NCBI GenBank assembly: GCA_020638095.1
Contig: JACKJF010000003.1
Coordinates: 1,302,001-1,366,000 of the forward strand
Source of the DNA: Hyphomicrobiaceae bacterium
GTDB lineage: Bacteria; Pseudomonadota; Alphaproteobacteria; Rhizobiales; Devosiaceae
Length of the DNA: 64,000 bases
Direction of reading: 5' to 3'
Shown piece by piece: positions 29,776-39,883 of the stretch. A program made the position numbers and the translations under genes. Under the pieces are notes generated by a model. It was not told the origin of the DNA and did not search any database. It was given only the letters and a program-made list of their open reading frames with translations. The stretch's first letter is position 1, and each line of letters opens with the position of its first letter.

Positions 29776-30774
29776 ATGGCGTTCAGGGTTCCCGCACGCG
29801 GACAGAGACGATGGTCCTTATTGGACGTCGTTGCGCGCATCGTCTCTGTTTCGACCCTCGGCGCGATCCTGATCGTTGCGCTGACCCACAACGCGATCGG
29901 TCCACTTCCCGACGTGCAGACCGTTCCCTCGACGCAATATGTGACGGCCTCGATCAGCCGCGACGGCGTCGACCCTGTCATTACCGGTTCGGTGCAGGGC
30001 CTCTTTCAGTCCGAGGAATTCGTCGGACCCAACCGCGCCCTCAAGGTTGACCGTCCCGTTCCACAGATCGACATCAACGCCTTCGCGCTGAAATTCAATC
30101 AGGCTCGCATCCGAATTGCCGCGCGCAATGCCGGGCCGGTCGATCCGTCCCTTCAGCAGAGCGTCATTGGCGCCCAGCCTGACTTCATTCAGGGTGACGA
30201 ATCTCCGCGCATATCGGTCGCTTCGATCGATCCGGGCCAGGCCTCGGCGGCGCTCCAGGCGATCGAGTCCATGAGCGTTCTCGACCCGAACGTGCCGGTG
30301 CCAACCGCGCTGCCCGAAACCCTGGCCTATGCCCGTGCCAATACGCCATCGACCGAGCGCGACGCTAACCCCTTCTCCGACCGCGAGCGGTGGTGCATGG
30401 CGACCGCCATCTATTTCGAAGCACGTGGCGAGTCGTATCGCGGACAGGTGGCCGTCGCCCAGGTGGTCATGAACCGGGTCAAGCACCCAGCCTATCCCAA
30501 TACGATTTGCGGAGTGGTTTTCCAGAACTCGACCTGGCGCAACCGCTGCCAGTTTTCGTTCGCTTGCGACGGCAAGCCCGAACGGGTGACCGACCAGACG
30601 TCATGGAAAACGGCAGAGGAAATCACAGACGAAGTGACGTCAGGCGCGCTCTATCTGCCCGAGGTCAGCAACGCGACGCACTACCATGCTGCCTATGTCT
30701 ACCCGCACTGGGCGTCGCGAATGGTTCGCGTCACCCGCATCGGGCTTCACATATTCTATCGATTTAGAACGTGA
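29776..30774 (+). CDS. SleB-type cell wall hydrolase
   Basis: 332 residues. An N-terminal signal anchor (VVARIVSVSTLGAILIVALT) is followed by a ~200-residue low-complexity linker. The hydrolase_2/SleB domain begins at about residue 205: DRERWCMATAIYFEARGESYRGQVAVAQVVMNRV, with the probable catalytic glutamate in YFEARGE. SleB-like enzymes are lytic or amidase-type peptidoglycan hydrolases. The protein is periplasmic, anchored to the inner membrane. The 179-base upstream gap has no feature I can assign beyond a weak hairpin after the ppdK-like gene. Confidence 0.88.
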   Translation: MAFRVPARGQRRWSLLDVVARIVSVSTLGAILIVALTHNAIGPLPDVQTVPSTQYVTASISRDGVDPVITGSVQGLFQSEEFVGPNRALKVDRPVPQIDINAFALKFNQARIRIAARNAGPVDPSLQQSVIGAQPDFIQGDESPRISVASIDPGQASAALQAIESMSVLDPNVPVPTALPETLAYARANTPSTERDANPFSDRERWCMATAIYFEARGESYRGQVAVAQVVMNRVKHPAYPNTICGVVFQNSTWRNRCQFSFACDGKPERVTDQTSWKTAEEITDEVTSGALYLPEVSNATHYHAAYVYPHWASRMVRVTRIGLHIFYRFRT

Positions 30775-30775
30775 A

Positions 30776-31306
30776 CTAGCTTTCGTCAGTCGCGGGTTGG
30801 CCGAGGCTGAGGATCGAGCCGGCAGCCTCAACCGGGATCATCACCCAGCCGGTGCCGGAGCGCCAGATCTGCGCCATCATTGAACGCAAATCGCCATCCG
30901 CATTGCGCACATGGATACCGCGGTAGATCACGTGGGGATCGAAAAGTGCGTCGGTCGAATATGTGCCGGACGGCGTCGTCACGACGGTCACCGCAGTTTC
31001 ATGACCATATTCGATCTTGCGGATCTGTCCGCTTGAAATCACCTCGGTCGAGACGCTGTCGTCCACCGTCACGTCGTAATAGTGACCATCGACGTAAACA
31101 AGATTCTGAAGGTCCGCGACCGAAAACGGCGTCGGTTGCTTGGCAAGCATGTCATTCATCGTTTGGCCGAGCCCGAAAGGCAGCGAGATGGCCGGCTGGC
31201 CGGTAACGGACTGAACCGTCGAACTGGCTGGGGGCTCTGATGCGACAAGTGTCGCGGCACCAAGTCCGACCACCGATAGGCCCAAAAGTGTGGTTAACAA
31301 TCTCAT
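30776..31306 (-). CDS. Exported protein of unknown function
   Basis: 176 residues. The signal peptide MRLLTTLLGLSVVGLGAATLVAS is followed by a small mixed alpha/beta domain with PFSVADLQNLVYVDGHYYDV and DPHVIYRGIHVRNADGDLRSM. I do not recognise a family. It is convergent with the SleB gene, with one base between stops. The 139 bases upstream (31307-31445) hold no gene that I can support. Confidence 0.7.
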   Translation of the reverse strand: MRLLTTLLGLSVVGLGAATLVASEPPASSTVQSVTGQPAISLPFGLGQTMNDMLAKQPTPFSVADLQNLVYVDGHYYDVTVDDSVSTEVISSGQIRKIEYGHETAVTVVTTPSGTYSTDALFDPHVIYRGIHVRNADGDLRSMMAQIWRSGTGWVMIPVEAAGSILSLGQPATDES

Positions 31307-31445
31307 AATGCCTCTCCGAACATGAACCGCGCTACAGTTTACGGTTCATTCACCACGTCGGAGGGGTGGGGTCAAAGCAAGGCTTAGTTTACCATGAATG
31401 GGGACAAGTTTATGAAACTGCGCAACTTGTCTGAAAGTCCGCGCG

Positions 31446-32054
31446 TCAGAGGCGCCCGGAAATGCCTTCGAAGCTTGACAAGAACCGGTCCTGGGATTCC
31501 TGGGTGGGCCAGGGGCGGATAAGTTCGCCAAAGCCGTCAATATCGAAATCGGGCAGGTCAGGCCGCCCGAAAAGCGTTTGCGCCTCGGCAACCTCGAACC
31601 CCGCGAGGTGCACCGCCTCGAAATAGGCCGCGTGCTTGTCGGCCTTCTTGATCGTTCGGGTCACGACCGCCGGACGGAGGGCAGGCAGGGAAAATCGCGC
31701 ATGAATGGCGCCCAGCAGGTGGTTCTCGATGTCCTTGTAGTTGCCGCCCATCACCGCCTTGAACGGGGAAATGATGTCGCCCATCACATATTCGGGCGCG
31801 TCGTGCAGCAGGGCGTAAAGCTCGTTCTTCGCCGAGGTTTCACCGGCCAATGCGACGTAGATGTGCAGCACCAGAATGGAGTGCTGGGCGACCGAAAAGG
31901 CATAGTCACCCGTCGTCTGTCCGTTCCAGCGCGCCACGCGCGCCAGACCATGCGCGATATCGGTGATCTCGACGTCGAGCGGCGACGGGTTGAGCAGATC
32001 GAGCCGGCGGCCCGACAGCATGCGTTGCCACGCTCTTTGCTCCCCACGCGCCAT
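31446..32054 (-). CDS. HD-domain phosphohydrolase, YfbR/YfdR-like
   Basis: 202 residues. HD-superfamily metal ligands are in YAFSVAQHSILV (His), LLHDAPEYVMGDI (His-Asp) and a later aspartate in KKADKHAAYFEA. This resembles YfbR-type 5'-deoxyribonucleotidases and the phage-associated YfdR group. The frame is open to 32204 but the ATG at 32054 (MARGEQRAWQRML) is the typical start. It lies 19 bases downstream of ygfZ on the same strand. Confidence 0.83.
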   Translation of the reverse strand: MARGEQRAWQRMLSGRRLDLLNPSPLDVEITDIAHGLARVARWNGQTTGDYAFSVAQHSILVLHIYVALAGETSAKNELYALLHDAPEYVMGDIISPFKAVMGGNYKDIENHLLGAIHARFSLPALRPAVVTRTIKKADKHAAYFEAVHLAGFEVAEAQTLFGRPDLPDFDIDGFGELIRPWPTQESQDRFLSSFEGISGRL

Positions 32055-32073
32055 GAAAATGTCCCGGAATGGA

Positions 32074-32892
32074 TCAGTCGGCCGAATCCGAAAAAGCGTA
32101 GCTTGCCCACGAGGGCAGGGCAAGCGCGACCGGCTGCCCACCGATGCTGGTGGCCTCGGGATCGGAGACCTTGTCGATCCGGACGATGGCGACGGCAAGG
32201 CCATCTGCGGCCGGTCCCGCCCTCCCGATCGGCCGGTCGCCGAGCATCACCTCAGCCAATCCGGTGTTGGCCGGGCCAGAAACGATGACTGGGCGCTTCC
32301 GCGCGGTCGAACGATGCTGCATGCGCGAGACGACTTCCTGGCCGACATAGCAGCCCTTTTTGAAGTCGACGCCCGAATTGATCTCCATGGCGATATCGTG
32401 CGGAAACTGCTCGTCCGGGCCGAACTCGGACCCCAGAAAGGCCAGGCCACACCTGCGCCGTTCGGATTCATAGCCATCGCGATCTTCGGTCCACTGGCCC
32501 GTGATGTCCTGAACTGCGACCAACCGATACCCGAACCCCCCGCCGCGCGGGTCCGCGACCGAAAGAACGGCGCCATTTAAGTTCGTGTCGGACGACCACC
32601 CGACCGCAAGTTCGTCTCGCAGGGCAATATCGACCTTGGCGCGGAGCTTGTACATCCAAAGGCGCTTCTCGAATGCCGCCGCAACGCTTTCATGGACATC
32701 GAGCAGGATTGAACCATCCCGCCGCATCATCAGGCCCTCGGCGGCAATTTTGCCTTGCGGGCTGAGAAGTGCCCACCACACGGCCTTGTCGGCATCCGGC
32801 GGGTTGGTCGTCAGAAGATTGGCGAGAAAGTGGTCCGCTTCGTCGCCTGAAACCTCGATGATCCGGCGATCGGCAAGATGAACTGGTGACAT
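32074..32892 (-). CDS. ygfZ: Folate-binding protein YgfZ (GcvT-like)
   Basis: 272 residues. YgfZ assists iron-sulfur cluster assembly or repair in a folate-dependent manner. The invariant motif KGCYVGQEVVSRMQHRS is present with its key cysteine. The N-terminal half LADRRIIEVSGDEADHFLANLLTT follows the family. I chose ATG at 32892; the longer frame to 33372 would overlap the divergent pyrC gene. Confidence 0.92.
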   Translation of the reverse strand: MSPVHLADRRIIEVSGDEADHFLANLLTTNPPDADKAVWWALLSPQGKIAAEGLMMRRDGSILLDVHESVAAAFEKRLWMYKLRAKVDIALRDELAVGWSSDTNLNGAVLSVADPRGGGFGYRLVAVQDITGQWTEDRDGYESERRRCGLAFLGSEFGPDEQFPHDIAMEINSGVDFKKGCYVGQEVVSRMQHRSTARKRPVIVSGPANTGLAEVMLGDRPIGRAGPAADGLAVAIVRIDKVSDPEATSIGGQPVALALPSWASYAFSDSAD

Positions 32893-32964
32893 TGCGCGGC
32901 AAGTCCCTTGAGATGGTGGTGCGTGCGGCCTAAGGACGGGCGGGGATGATCGACGGAGTCCGAG

Positions 32965-34284
32965 ATGGCAACATACGACCGGCTTTTCAAGAACGCCACC
33001 ATCGTCAATCAGGACGGACGCATCCAGGCCGATCTGGCTGTCCGGAACCGCAGGATCGCCGCGATCGGCACGATTGACGGCGACGCGATGGACGTTGTCG
33101 ACTGCGCCGGCCTGCACATCATTCCCGGTGTCATCGACACGCAGGTGCACTTCCGCGAGCCCGGCGCAACCCACAAGGAAGATCTCGAATCGGGTTCCCT
33201 CTCCGCCGTCATGGGCGGGGTGACCGCCGTATTCGAAATGCCCAACACCAATCCGCTGACCGTCACCGAAGAGGCGTTCGACGACAAGATCGCTCGTGCC
33301 ACCAATCGCATGCATTGCGATTTCGCCTTCTATTTCGGCGGCACGCACGACAATGCCGGCATCCTCGCGCAAATGGAAAAGAAGCGCGGCTGCGCCGGCG
33401 TTAAGGTCTTTATGGGCTCCTCGACCGGATCACTGCTCGTAGCCGACGACGACGGGGTCGAGAATATCCTCCGCCACATCAACCGGCGCGCGGCCTTCCA
33501 TTCCGAAGACGAGTATCGACTTGAGGCGCGAAAGGACTTGCGCGTTCAAGGCGATCCGTCCTCCCATCCGGTTTGGCGCGATGCCGAGGCGGCGCTCAAT
33601 TGCACGAAACGTCTCGTGGCGCTGGCTGAAAGGACGGGCAAACGCATCCACGTGCTGCATATCTCGACGGTCGACGAAATGCGGTTTCTCGCGGAGCACA
33701 AACACGTGGCGTCGGTCGAAGTGACCCCGCACCACCTGACGCTCGACGCGTCGGCCTACGGGACCCTCGGCACCTATGTGCAGATGAACCCGCCGGTACG
33801 CGATCTGGAACACCAGAAGGGAATCTGGTGGGGGCTGGAACAGGGGATTGCCGATATTCTTGGCTCGGACCATGCGCCGCACACGCGCGAGGAAAAGGAC
33901 AAGCCCTATCCCAATTCGCCCTCGGGCATGACCGGCGTCCAGACGCTGGTTCCCGTCATGCTCGACCACGTCAATGCGGGCCGGCTGTCGCTGGAGCGGT
34001 TTGTCGACATGACTAGCGCCGGTCCCAACCGGCTTTTCGGACTCGCCACCAAGGGTCGAATCGCCGTTGGCTATGACGCCGACCTGACGGTGGTTGACCT
34101 CAGCCGCGAAGAAACAATCACCAATGATTGGATCAAGTCACGCGCCGGCTGGACGCCCTATGACGGCAAAAGGGTCAAAGGCTGGCCGGTCGGCACGGTG
34201 GTGCGCGGCGAAATGGTAATGTGGGAAGGCGACTTGCTGGCCCCGAACCGGGGGCAGCCGATCCTCTTTTCAGAGGCGCTCTGA
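32965..34284 (+). CDS. pyrC: Dihydroorotase (class I type, allantoinase-like subgroup)
   Basis: 439 residues. It cyclises carbamoyl-aspartate to dihydroorotate in pyrimidine synthesis. Metal ligands are visible: the HxH motif as DTQVHFREPG, histidines in VTPHHL, and the aspartate of LGSDHAPHTREEK. The bridging-lysine position appears as GVKVFMGSSTGSL. The C-terminus (WTPYDGKRVKGWPVGTVVRGEMV) is also shared with hydantoinase/allantoinase relatives, so substrate assignment has some uncertainty. GAGGGG or similar is weak, and the start MATYDRLFKNA is conserved. Confidence 0.85.
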   Translation: MATYDRLFKNATIVNQDGRIQADLAVRNRRIAAIGTIDGDAMDVVDCAGLHIIPGVIDTQVHFREPGATHKEDLESGSLSAVMGGVTAVFEMPNTNPLTVTEEAFDDKIARATNRMHCDFAFYFGGTHDNAGILAQMEKKRGCAGVKVFMGSSTGSLLVADDDGVENILRHINRRAAFHSEDEYRLEARKDLRVQGDPSSHPVWRDAEAALNCTKRLVALAERTGKRIHVLHISTVDEMRFLAEHKHVASVEVTPHHLTLDASAYGTLGTYVQMNPPVRDLEHQKGIWWGLEQGIADILGSDHAPHTREEKDKPYPNSPSGMTGVQTLVPVMLDHVNAGRLSLERFVDMTSAGPNRLFGLATKGRIAVGYDADLTVVDLSREETITNDWIKSRAGWTPYDGKRVKGWPVGTVVRGEMVMWEGDLLAPNRGQPILFSEAL

Positions 34285-34285
34285 A

Positions 34286-34552
34286 CTACTGGACAATCCG
34301 GTCGAGCGAATATTCGCCCATCTCGATCCGCTTGGGCAGGTCGGCGATCAGTTTGGCCGTCGTCTCTTCACCGTAGAGATTGACCAGCGTTGCCAGCGCC
34401 GCGAACAGCGACGCGTGTGAAAGCGCTTCGTTGTTGACCCCGTCGGTCTCGGCCGCATTCCATGCGTCGGCGATATATTCGAGCGCGATCTGGCGTTCTT
34501 CGTTCTCGGCGCGCATCACGCGCCGCACTTCCTGCAGGGAAAACATCGGCAC
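34286..34552 (-). CDS. Small helical protein, unknown function
   Basis: 88 residues, predicted helical: MFSLQEVRRVMRAENEERQIALEYIADAWNAAETDGV, then an alanine/leucine-rich helix and a short tail. There is no signal peptide or cysteine. I do not recognise a family. It is convergent with pyrC (one base apart). Its upstream region carries three TTAACCGC repeats, which suggests regulated expression. Confidence 0.65.
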   Translation of the reverse strand: MPMFSLQEVRRVMRAENEERQIALEYIADAWNAAETDGVNNEALSHASLFAALATLVNLYGEETTAKLIADLPKRIEMGEYSLDRIVQ

Positions 34553-34588
34553 TTCCGTACTCTTCGATTGCCATCCCTAACACGCGGA

Positions 34589-34652
34589 TTAACCGCGTGG
34601 GAACACTTGTTACGCAAAGGTTAACCGCACCTTGGGATTTATACTTAACCGC
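34589..34652. promoter_or_regulatory. Three TTAACCGC octamers in the promoter region of the 88-aa gene
   Basis: TTAACCGC occurs at 34589-34596, 34621-34628 and 34645-34652 in the same orientation, 32 and 24 bases apart. The first is inside a small dyad CACGCGG/CCGCGTG (34581-34599). The positions fall between the 88-aa gene and the TIGR02301-type gene. TTAACC is the core of CtrA half-sites, but no full TTAA-N7-TTAA site is present. Confidence 0.4.
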
Positions 34653-35026
34653 TATTCGGCGAACCGGGAATGGATGTCCTGCGTCAGCGCCTCAGCCTCG
34701 TCGAGCAGCGTATCAAGCGCCATCCGCGCCGCAGGCGTGCAACTGACATAGGTGCGCGAATAGTCCTCATAACCCTGGTTGAAAGCGCCGTAGAGGCGCT
34801 GCCGGCGGTCATCGTCCGGCTGGTCGAGATTGATCAGGTCTTCCGCCTGATAGCGCCAGAATCTGTCGATATGCGAGCACATTGGATCGAGCAGGTAGAG
34901 CGACCCCATGATCGTCAAAAGGCGTTCCATTTGCGGTTCGTAAAGAGGATCGGCGGCAAGTGCAGGCCGCCCTCCGGCCAGCAACAGCATGATGGCGATC
35001 GCGGCGTGGCGAAGTATGCGGGACAC
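34652..35026 (-). CDS. TIGR02301-type exported protein
   Basis: 124 residues. A signal peptide (cleavage near RPALAAD) is followed by a helical domain with two conserved cysteines (LDPMCSHIDRFWRYQAEDLI and SRTYVSCTPAAR), which may form a disulfide. The pattern matches TIGR02301, a family confined to Hyphomicrobiales and relatives with unknown function. It lies downstream of the Nudix gene on the same strand, the usual neighbour. Confidence 0.78.
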   Translation of the reverse strand: MSRILRHAAIAIMLLLAGGRPALAADPLYEPQMERLLTIMGSLYLLDPMCSHIDRFWRYQAEDLINLDQPDDDRRQRLYGAFNQGYEDYSRTYVSCTPAARMALDTLLDEAEALTQDIHSRFAE

Positions 35027-35077
35027 GTCGAACTCCTCTGAAATCGGTGAAATCGCTACGCGCGGATTTCGGCCAAT

Positions 35078-35479
35078 TCAAGATCGGAGGCGAAAAATGG
35101 CATCAAGTACCGTGCCGAAGCCGGGTGTTGTGGGCGACGGCAAAGCGCCATGCGGATCGAACCATCCGAAACGCGCGATTTCCGTCGGGTCGGGCGTGAT
35201 GGCTCGGTCCGCCAGGTCGGCGACAAACACGGTCAGGTCGAAATGCCCGCCCGTTGCCTCGCGCGGCGCAAGGCCAACCGGCCGAATTCGTGTAAGAATT
35301 AAAGAAAGTTCCTCGACGATCTCGCGCCGGACTGCCGTTTCGAGGGTCTCTCCCGGTTCCACCCGTCCGCCGGGAAAGGTCCAATGCCCCGCGAGCGGTG
35401 CTCTTGCGCGTTCGATCATGAGAAGCTGGGCCTCGTGAAAGAGCGCGATCGAAACGGCCTGTGGACGCGGGTTCGCCAT
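35078..35479 (-). CDS. Nudix hydrolase
   Basis: 133 residues. The Nudix box GGRVEPGETLETAVRREIVEEL is complete (G-x5-E-x7-REUxEE). The opening RPQAVSIALFHEAQLLMIERAR is like ADP-ribose or NADH-type and MutT-like members. The specific substrate (a nucleoside diphosphate linked to X) is unknown. I chose ATG at 35479 (MANPRPQ). Confidence 0.88.
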   Translation of the reverse strand: MANPRPQAVSIALFHEAQLLMIERARAPLAGHWTFPGGRVEPGETLETAVRREIVEELSLILTRIRPVGLAPREATGGHFDLTVFVADLADRAITPDPTEIARFGWFDPHGALPSPTTPGFGTVLDAIFRLRS

Positions 35480-35514
35480 ACTTGAGCGGTCGCATGAAAT
35501 GACACGTTGTTCAA

Positions 35515-36018
35515 TCACCCGAACAGGGCGTCGATCTCGTCCTGCGTTGCGGCATGCTCGTCAAATCCCCGCTCGGCACTGATCAGGTCGGCCACGGCAT
35601 CGCGTTTTGCCGATATCTCATCCAGCAGCGAGATGGGAACGTCGCCGCGCTTGTGCGCGAGAATCGCCTCATCGAGTCCAGCAACCGCATGCTTGAACCG
35701 GTCGCGCCGGTCGGCCGGCAGGCACTGATAGACCGCGACGGCCGTTTCGTGTCCGGCAAGCTTCGACTTGAGGAAATGACCGCAATAGTCGATCGGCCGC
35801 CAATCACCAAGGATGGCGCGGTCCTCGAGGTCATCTGCGACCAGTTCCGCCAGCATCAGATATTCGTTGAAGTGGTTGAGATAGTCCGTGGCAAGCCCCG
35901 TCTCGGGGTTGACGTTGGCAGACCTGAGTTCAGATTCGGAATAGGGCAGGTCAAGCACGGAGCACCGCAGGTGTCGGATCGGACATTCGCCGCAAAGGTT
36001 TGCCGATTCCGATTGCAT
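35515..36018 (-). CDS. Protein of unknown function with an Fnr-like cysteine cluster
   Basis: 167 residues from ATG at 36018, chosen because the frame further upstream overlaps SRAP. The N-terminus has LCGECPIRHLRCSVLDLPYSESEL, a C-x2-C-x6-C set resembling the N-terminal Fe-S cluster of FNR/FnrN regulators. The remaining ~140 residues are a helical domain (DYLNHFNEYLMLAELVADDLEDRA) with no cyclic-nucleotide-binding or HTH motif. Two more cysteines occur at IDYCGHF and VYQCLPA. Metal binding is plausible; function is unknown. Confidence 0.62.
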   Translation of the reverse strand: MQSESANLCGECPIRHLRCSVLDLPYSESELRSANVNPETGLATDYLNHFNEYLMLAELVADDLEDRAILGDWRPIDYCGHFLKSKLAGHETAVAVYQCLPADRRDRFKHAVAGLDEAILAHKRGDVPISLLDEISAKRDAVADLISAERGFDEHAATQDEIDALFG

Positions 36019-36063
36019 CGGGCTAAACTCCAACCTCCGCAAAAGTCCTGAGGACCTCGCGCC

Positions 36064-36839
36064 ATGTGCGGCCGATTCACCTACAAGTTCACCTGGCAGG
36101 AGATCCACGACCATCTGGCGGGATTCGTCGAGGTTCTGAAGAAGGAAGCCGGACCCGGGGTCGCCGATGCCCCACCGCGCTACAATATCGCCCCGACCCA
36201 GCCGATCATCGTATTCCGGCGTGAGGGCGGAACGGTTCAGGCCGAGCTGATGCGCTGGGGGCTGGTGCCCGAATGGGTCAAGGACCCCAAGGACTTTCCC
36301 CTGATCGTCAATGCCCGCTCCGAAACGCTTAAGGAAAAGGCCTCGTTTCGCAACCCGCTGAAGAACAAGCGCTGCATCATACCCGCGAGCGGCTACTACG
36401 AGTGGCTGAGGCGGCCGGACGGATCCAAGACCCCGCACTACATCACCAACCGCGACGACAGCCCGATGCTCTTTGCCGGGCTCTGGTCGACCTGGATGGG
36501 TCCCGACGGCGAAGAGGTCGACACCGCGACCATAATCACCGTCCCGGCCAATCCGGAACTTGCCGAAATCCACGACCGGTCGCCGGCGCTTCTTTCGGGC
36601 GACGACATTTCGAAGTGGCTCGACACGGCCAGCGTCAATGCCGACAAGGCGCACGCGATCCTGAAGCCGGTCCCGCCGGGCACGACCAAGCAGTTTGCCG
36701 TTTCGCCGCGGGTCAACTCCGCCCGCAACGAAGGCGAGGACCTGATTGTCCCGGTCTTCGACAGCGCCAGACCGAAACCGCCCGTCGAGGCGAGTCCGAG
36801 TGGATCCAAGCCCCCGAAGAAAAGCCAGCTCGACCTCTT

Positions 36840-36843
<4 letters not shown>
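36064..36843 (+). CDS. SOS response-associated peptidase (SRAP/YedK-HMCES family)
   Basis: 259 residues. SRAP proteins crosslink covalently to abasic sites in single-stranded DNA through Cys2, visible here as MCGRFT. Other active-site elements are YNIAPTQP (Asn), IPASGYYEW (Glu) and EIHDRSPALL (His). The C-terminal ~40 residues are a proline/lysine-rich tail ending QLDLF, a possible beta-clamp-binding-like peptide. No SOS box is visible in the 45-base divergent gap. Confidence 0.92.
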
Positions 36844-38255
<1,412 letters not shown>

Positions 38256-38376
38256 ATCGTTCCCCCGATTGGCTGCCCGCATGCGGCGGGAAAACGGCGC
38301 CAGGGAACTTGCCCAGCCGCGCGCCCCTGTGCCACAAGCAAACCAGATTTCACCCACCCTGTTCAAGGAGATCGAC

Positions 38377-39177
38377 ATGGCATCCGGGTTAATGGCGGGC
38401 AAGCGCGGGCTGATCATGGGCGTCGCCAACAACCGCTCGATCGGCTGGGGCATCGCCAAGGCAATTCATGCTCAGGGCGGCGAACTGGCCTTCTCCTATC
38501 AGGGCGAAGCGCTGAAGCGCCGGGTCGAACCACTCGCCGCCGAAGTCGGGTCCGATTATGTGGTCGAGTGCGACGTGACCGACGACGCGGCCATGGAGCA
38601 GGCATTCGCGGGCATCGCCAAGAAATGGGGCAAGCTCGATTTCGTCGTCCACGCCATCGGCTTTTCCAACAAGGACGAACTCGAAGGCCGCTATGTCGAC
38701 ACGACGCGCGAGAACTTCACCCTGACCATGGATATTTCCGTCTATTCCTTCACCGCAGTCGCAAAGCGTGCCGAAGCGCTGATGAAGGACGGCGGCTCGC
38801 TGCTGACGCTGACTTATTACGGCTCGACCAAGGTCCTGCCCAACTACAACGTCATGGGCGTGGCCAAGGCGGCGCTCGAGGCCTCGGTGCGCTACCTCGC
38901 GGCTGACCTCGGCCCCAGGGGTATTCGCGTCAACGCGATCTCGGCCGGCGCCATCAAAACCCTTGCTGCTTCGGGCATTTCAGGCCTTCGCGACATGCTG
39001 CACTATCAGGAAGCGAACGCGCCCCTCAGGCGCAATGTGACCATCGACGAAGTCGGCAACGCCGGAATGTATCTTCTGTCCGACCTCTCGTCGGGCACGA
39101 CCGGCGAGGTCCACTATGTCGATTGCGGCTACAATATTCGCGGCATGAGCGTTCTTGAAGAAGACGCGCAGGCCTGA
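38377..39177 (+). CDS. fabI: Enoyl-[acyl-carrier-protein] reductase (NADH) FabI
   Basis: 266 residues, ATG at 38377 with AAGGAG 6 bases upstream. It carries out the final reduction step of fatty acid elongation. The cofactor loop [16 protein letters not shown] and the catalytic block [22 protein letters not shown] (Tyr-x6-Lys) are standard. The ending [13 protein letters not shown] is also typical of FabI. It is followed by the phosphoglycerate-mutase-like gene 28 bases later, as in other Hyphomicrobiales. Confidence 0.95.
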   Translation: MASGLMAGKRGLIMGVANNRSIGWGIAKAIHAQGGELAFSYQGEALKRRVEPLAAEVGSDYVVECDVTDDAAMEQAFAGIAKKWGKLDFVVHAIGFSNKDELEGRYVDTTRENFTLTMDISVYSFTAVAKRAEALMKDGGSLLTLTYYGSTKVLPNYNVMGVAKAALEASVRYLAADLGPRGIRVNAISAGAIKTLAASGISGLRDMLHYQEANAPLRRNVTIDEVGNAGMYLLSDLSSGTTGEVHYVDCGYNIRGMSVLEEDAQA

Positions 39178-39205
39178 GCCCCACCACAAGGAATCCGTCA
39201 ACGCC

Positions 39206-39835
39206 ATGAGCTGGCCGGAAATCTATTTTGCCCGCCACGGCGAAACCGACTGGAACAGGGAACGCCGCTATCAGGGCACCAAGGACGTGCCGCTCAATGA
39301 ACTTGGCCGGCGCCAGGCCGACGCCAATGGCCCACTGCTGCGCGACCTGCTGGAGCGCGATCATCGCACGCCGGCAGATTTCGCCTGGTACGCATCCCCG
39401 CTCGGGCGGGCCGTTGAGACGATGGACCGCATGCGCGCGGCGTTCGAGGGTCAGCTTCCGCCAGTCCGGTTGGACAAAAGGCTGATGGAAATCTCGTTCG
39501 GAATTCTCGAAGGTTCGCTTTTCGATGAATTGCCCGCCGAACTGGCAATCGCGCCCGGGCACCGAAATGCCCAATACTGGTCCTACCGGCCGCCGGGCGG
39601 CGAAAACTATGACGATCTTACCGGGCGCCTGGAATCATTCGCAGCCGATCTAACCGGTCCCGCCATCATTGTGTCTCATGGCGGAACGCTGCGTGCTCTC
39701 TCTCATGTCATTGCCGGAAAACCGCGCCTCGACGTCCTCAACTGGATGCCGCCGCAGGGGGCGATCGTTCACTTTCTTGAAGGCCGCATGTCGCTTTATG
39801 AAACCGAACTGGCGAGCCAGTTCATCCCGCGCTAG
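39206..39835 (+). CDS. Histidine phosphatase/phosphoglycerate mutase-like protein
   Basis: 209 residues. The phosphohistidine motif is IYFARHGETDWN, and the second catalytic histidine is IIVSHGGTLRAL. WYASPLGRAVETM supplies the conserved arginine. This is the cofactor-dependent mutase/phosphatase superfamily. Activity as a true phosphoglycerate mutase cannot be told from phosphatase by eye. The ATG at 39206 is preferred to the start at 39155, which overlaps fabI. Confidence 0.88.
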   Translation: MSWPEIYFARHGETDWNRERRYQGTKDVPLNELGRRQADANGPLLRDLLERDHRTPADFAWYASPLGRAVETMDRMRAAFEGQLPPVRLDKRLMEISFGILEGSLFDELPAELAIAPGHRNAQYWSYRPPGGENYDDLTGRLESFAADLTGPAIIVSHGGTLRALSHVIAGKPRLDVLNWMPPQGAIVHFLEGRMSLYETELASQFIPR

Positions 39836-39883
39836 GGCGTTCACCGCGCATTCCTATACCCTGACACATACTGAGGTTTTGAA

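Noticed and set aside
32893..33372. N-terminal extension of ygfZ suggested by the long open frame
   Set aside because: It would overlap the divergent dihydroorotase gene. YgfZ homologues begin near the chosen ATG at 32892.
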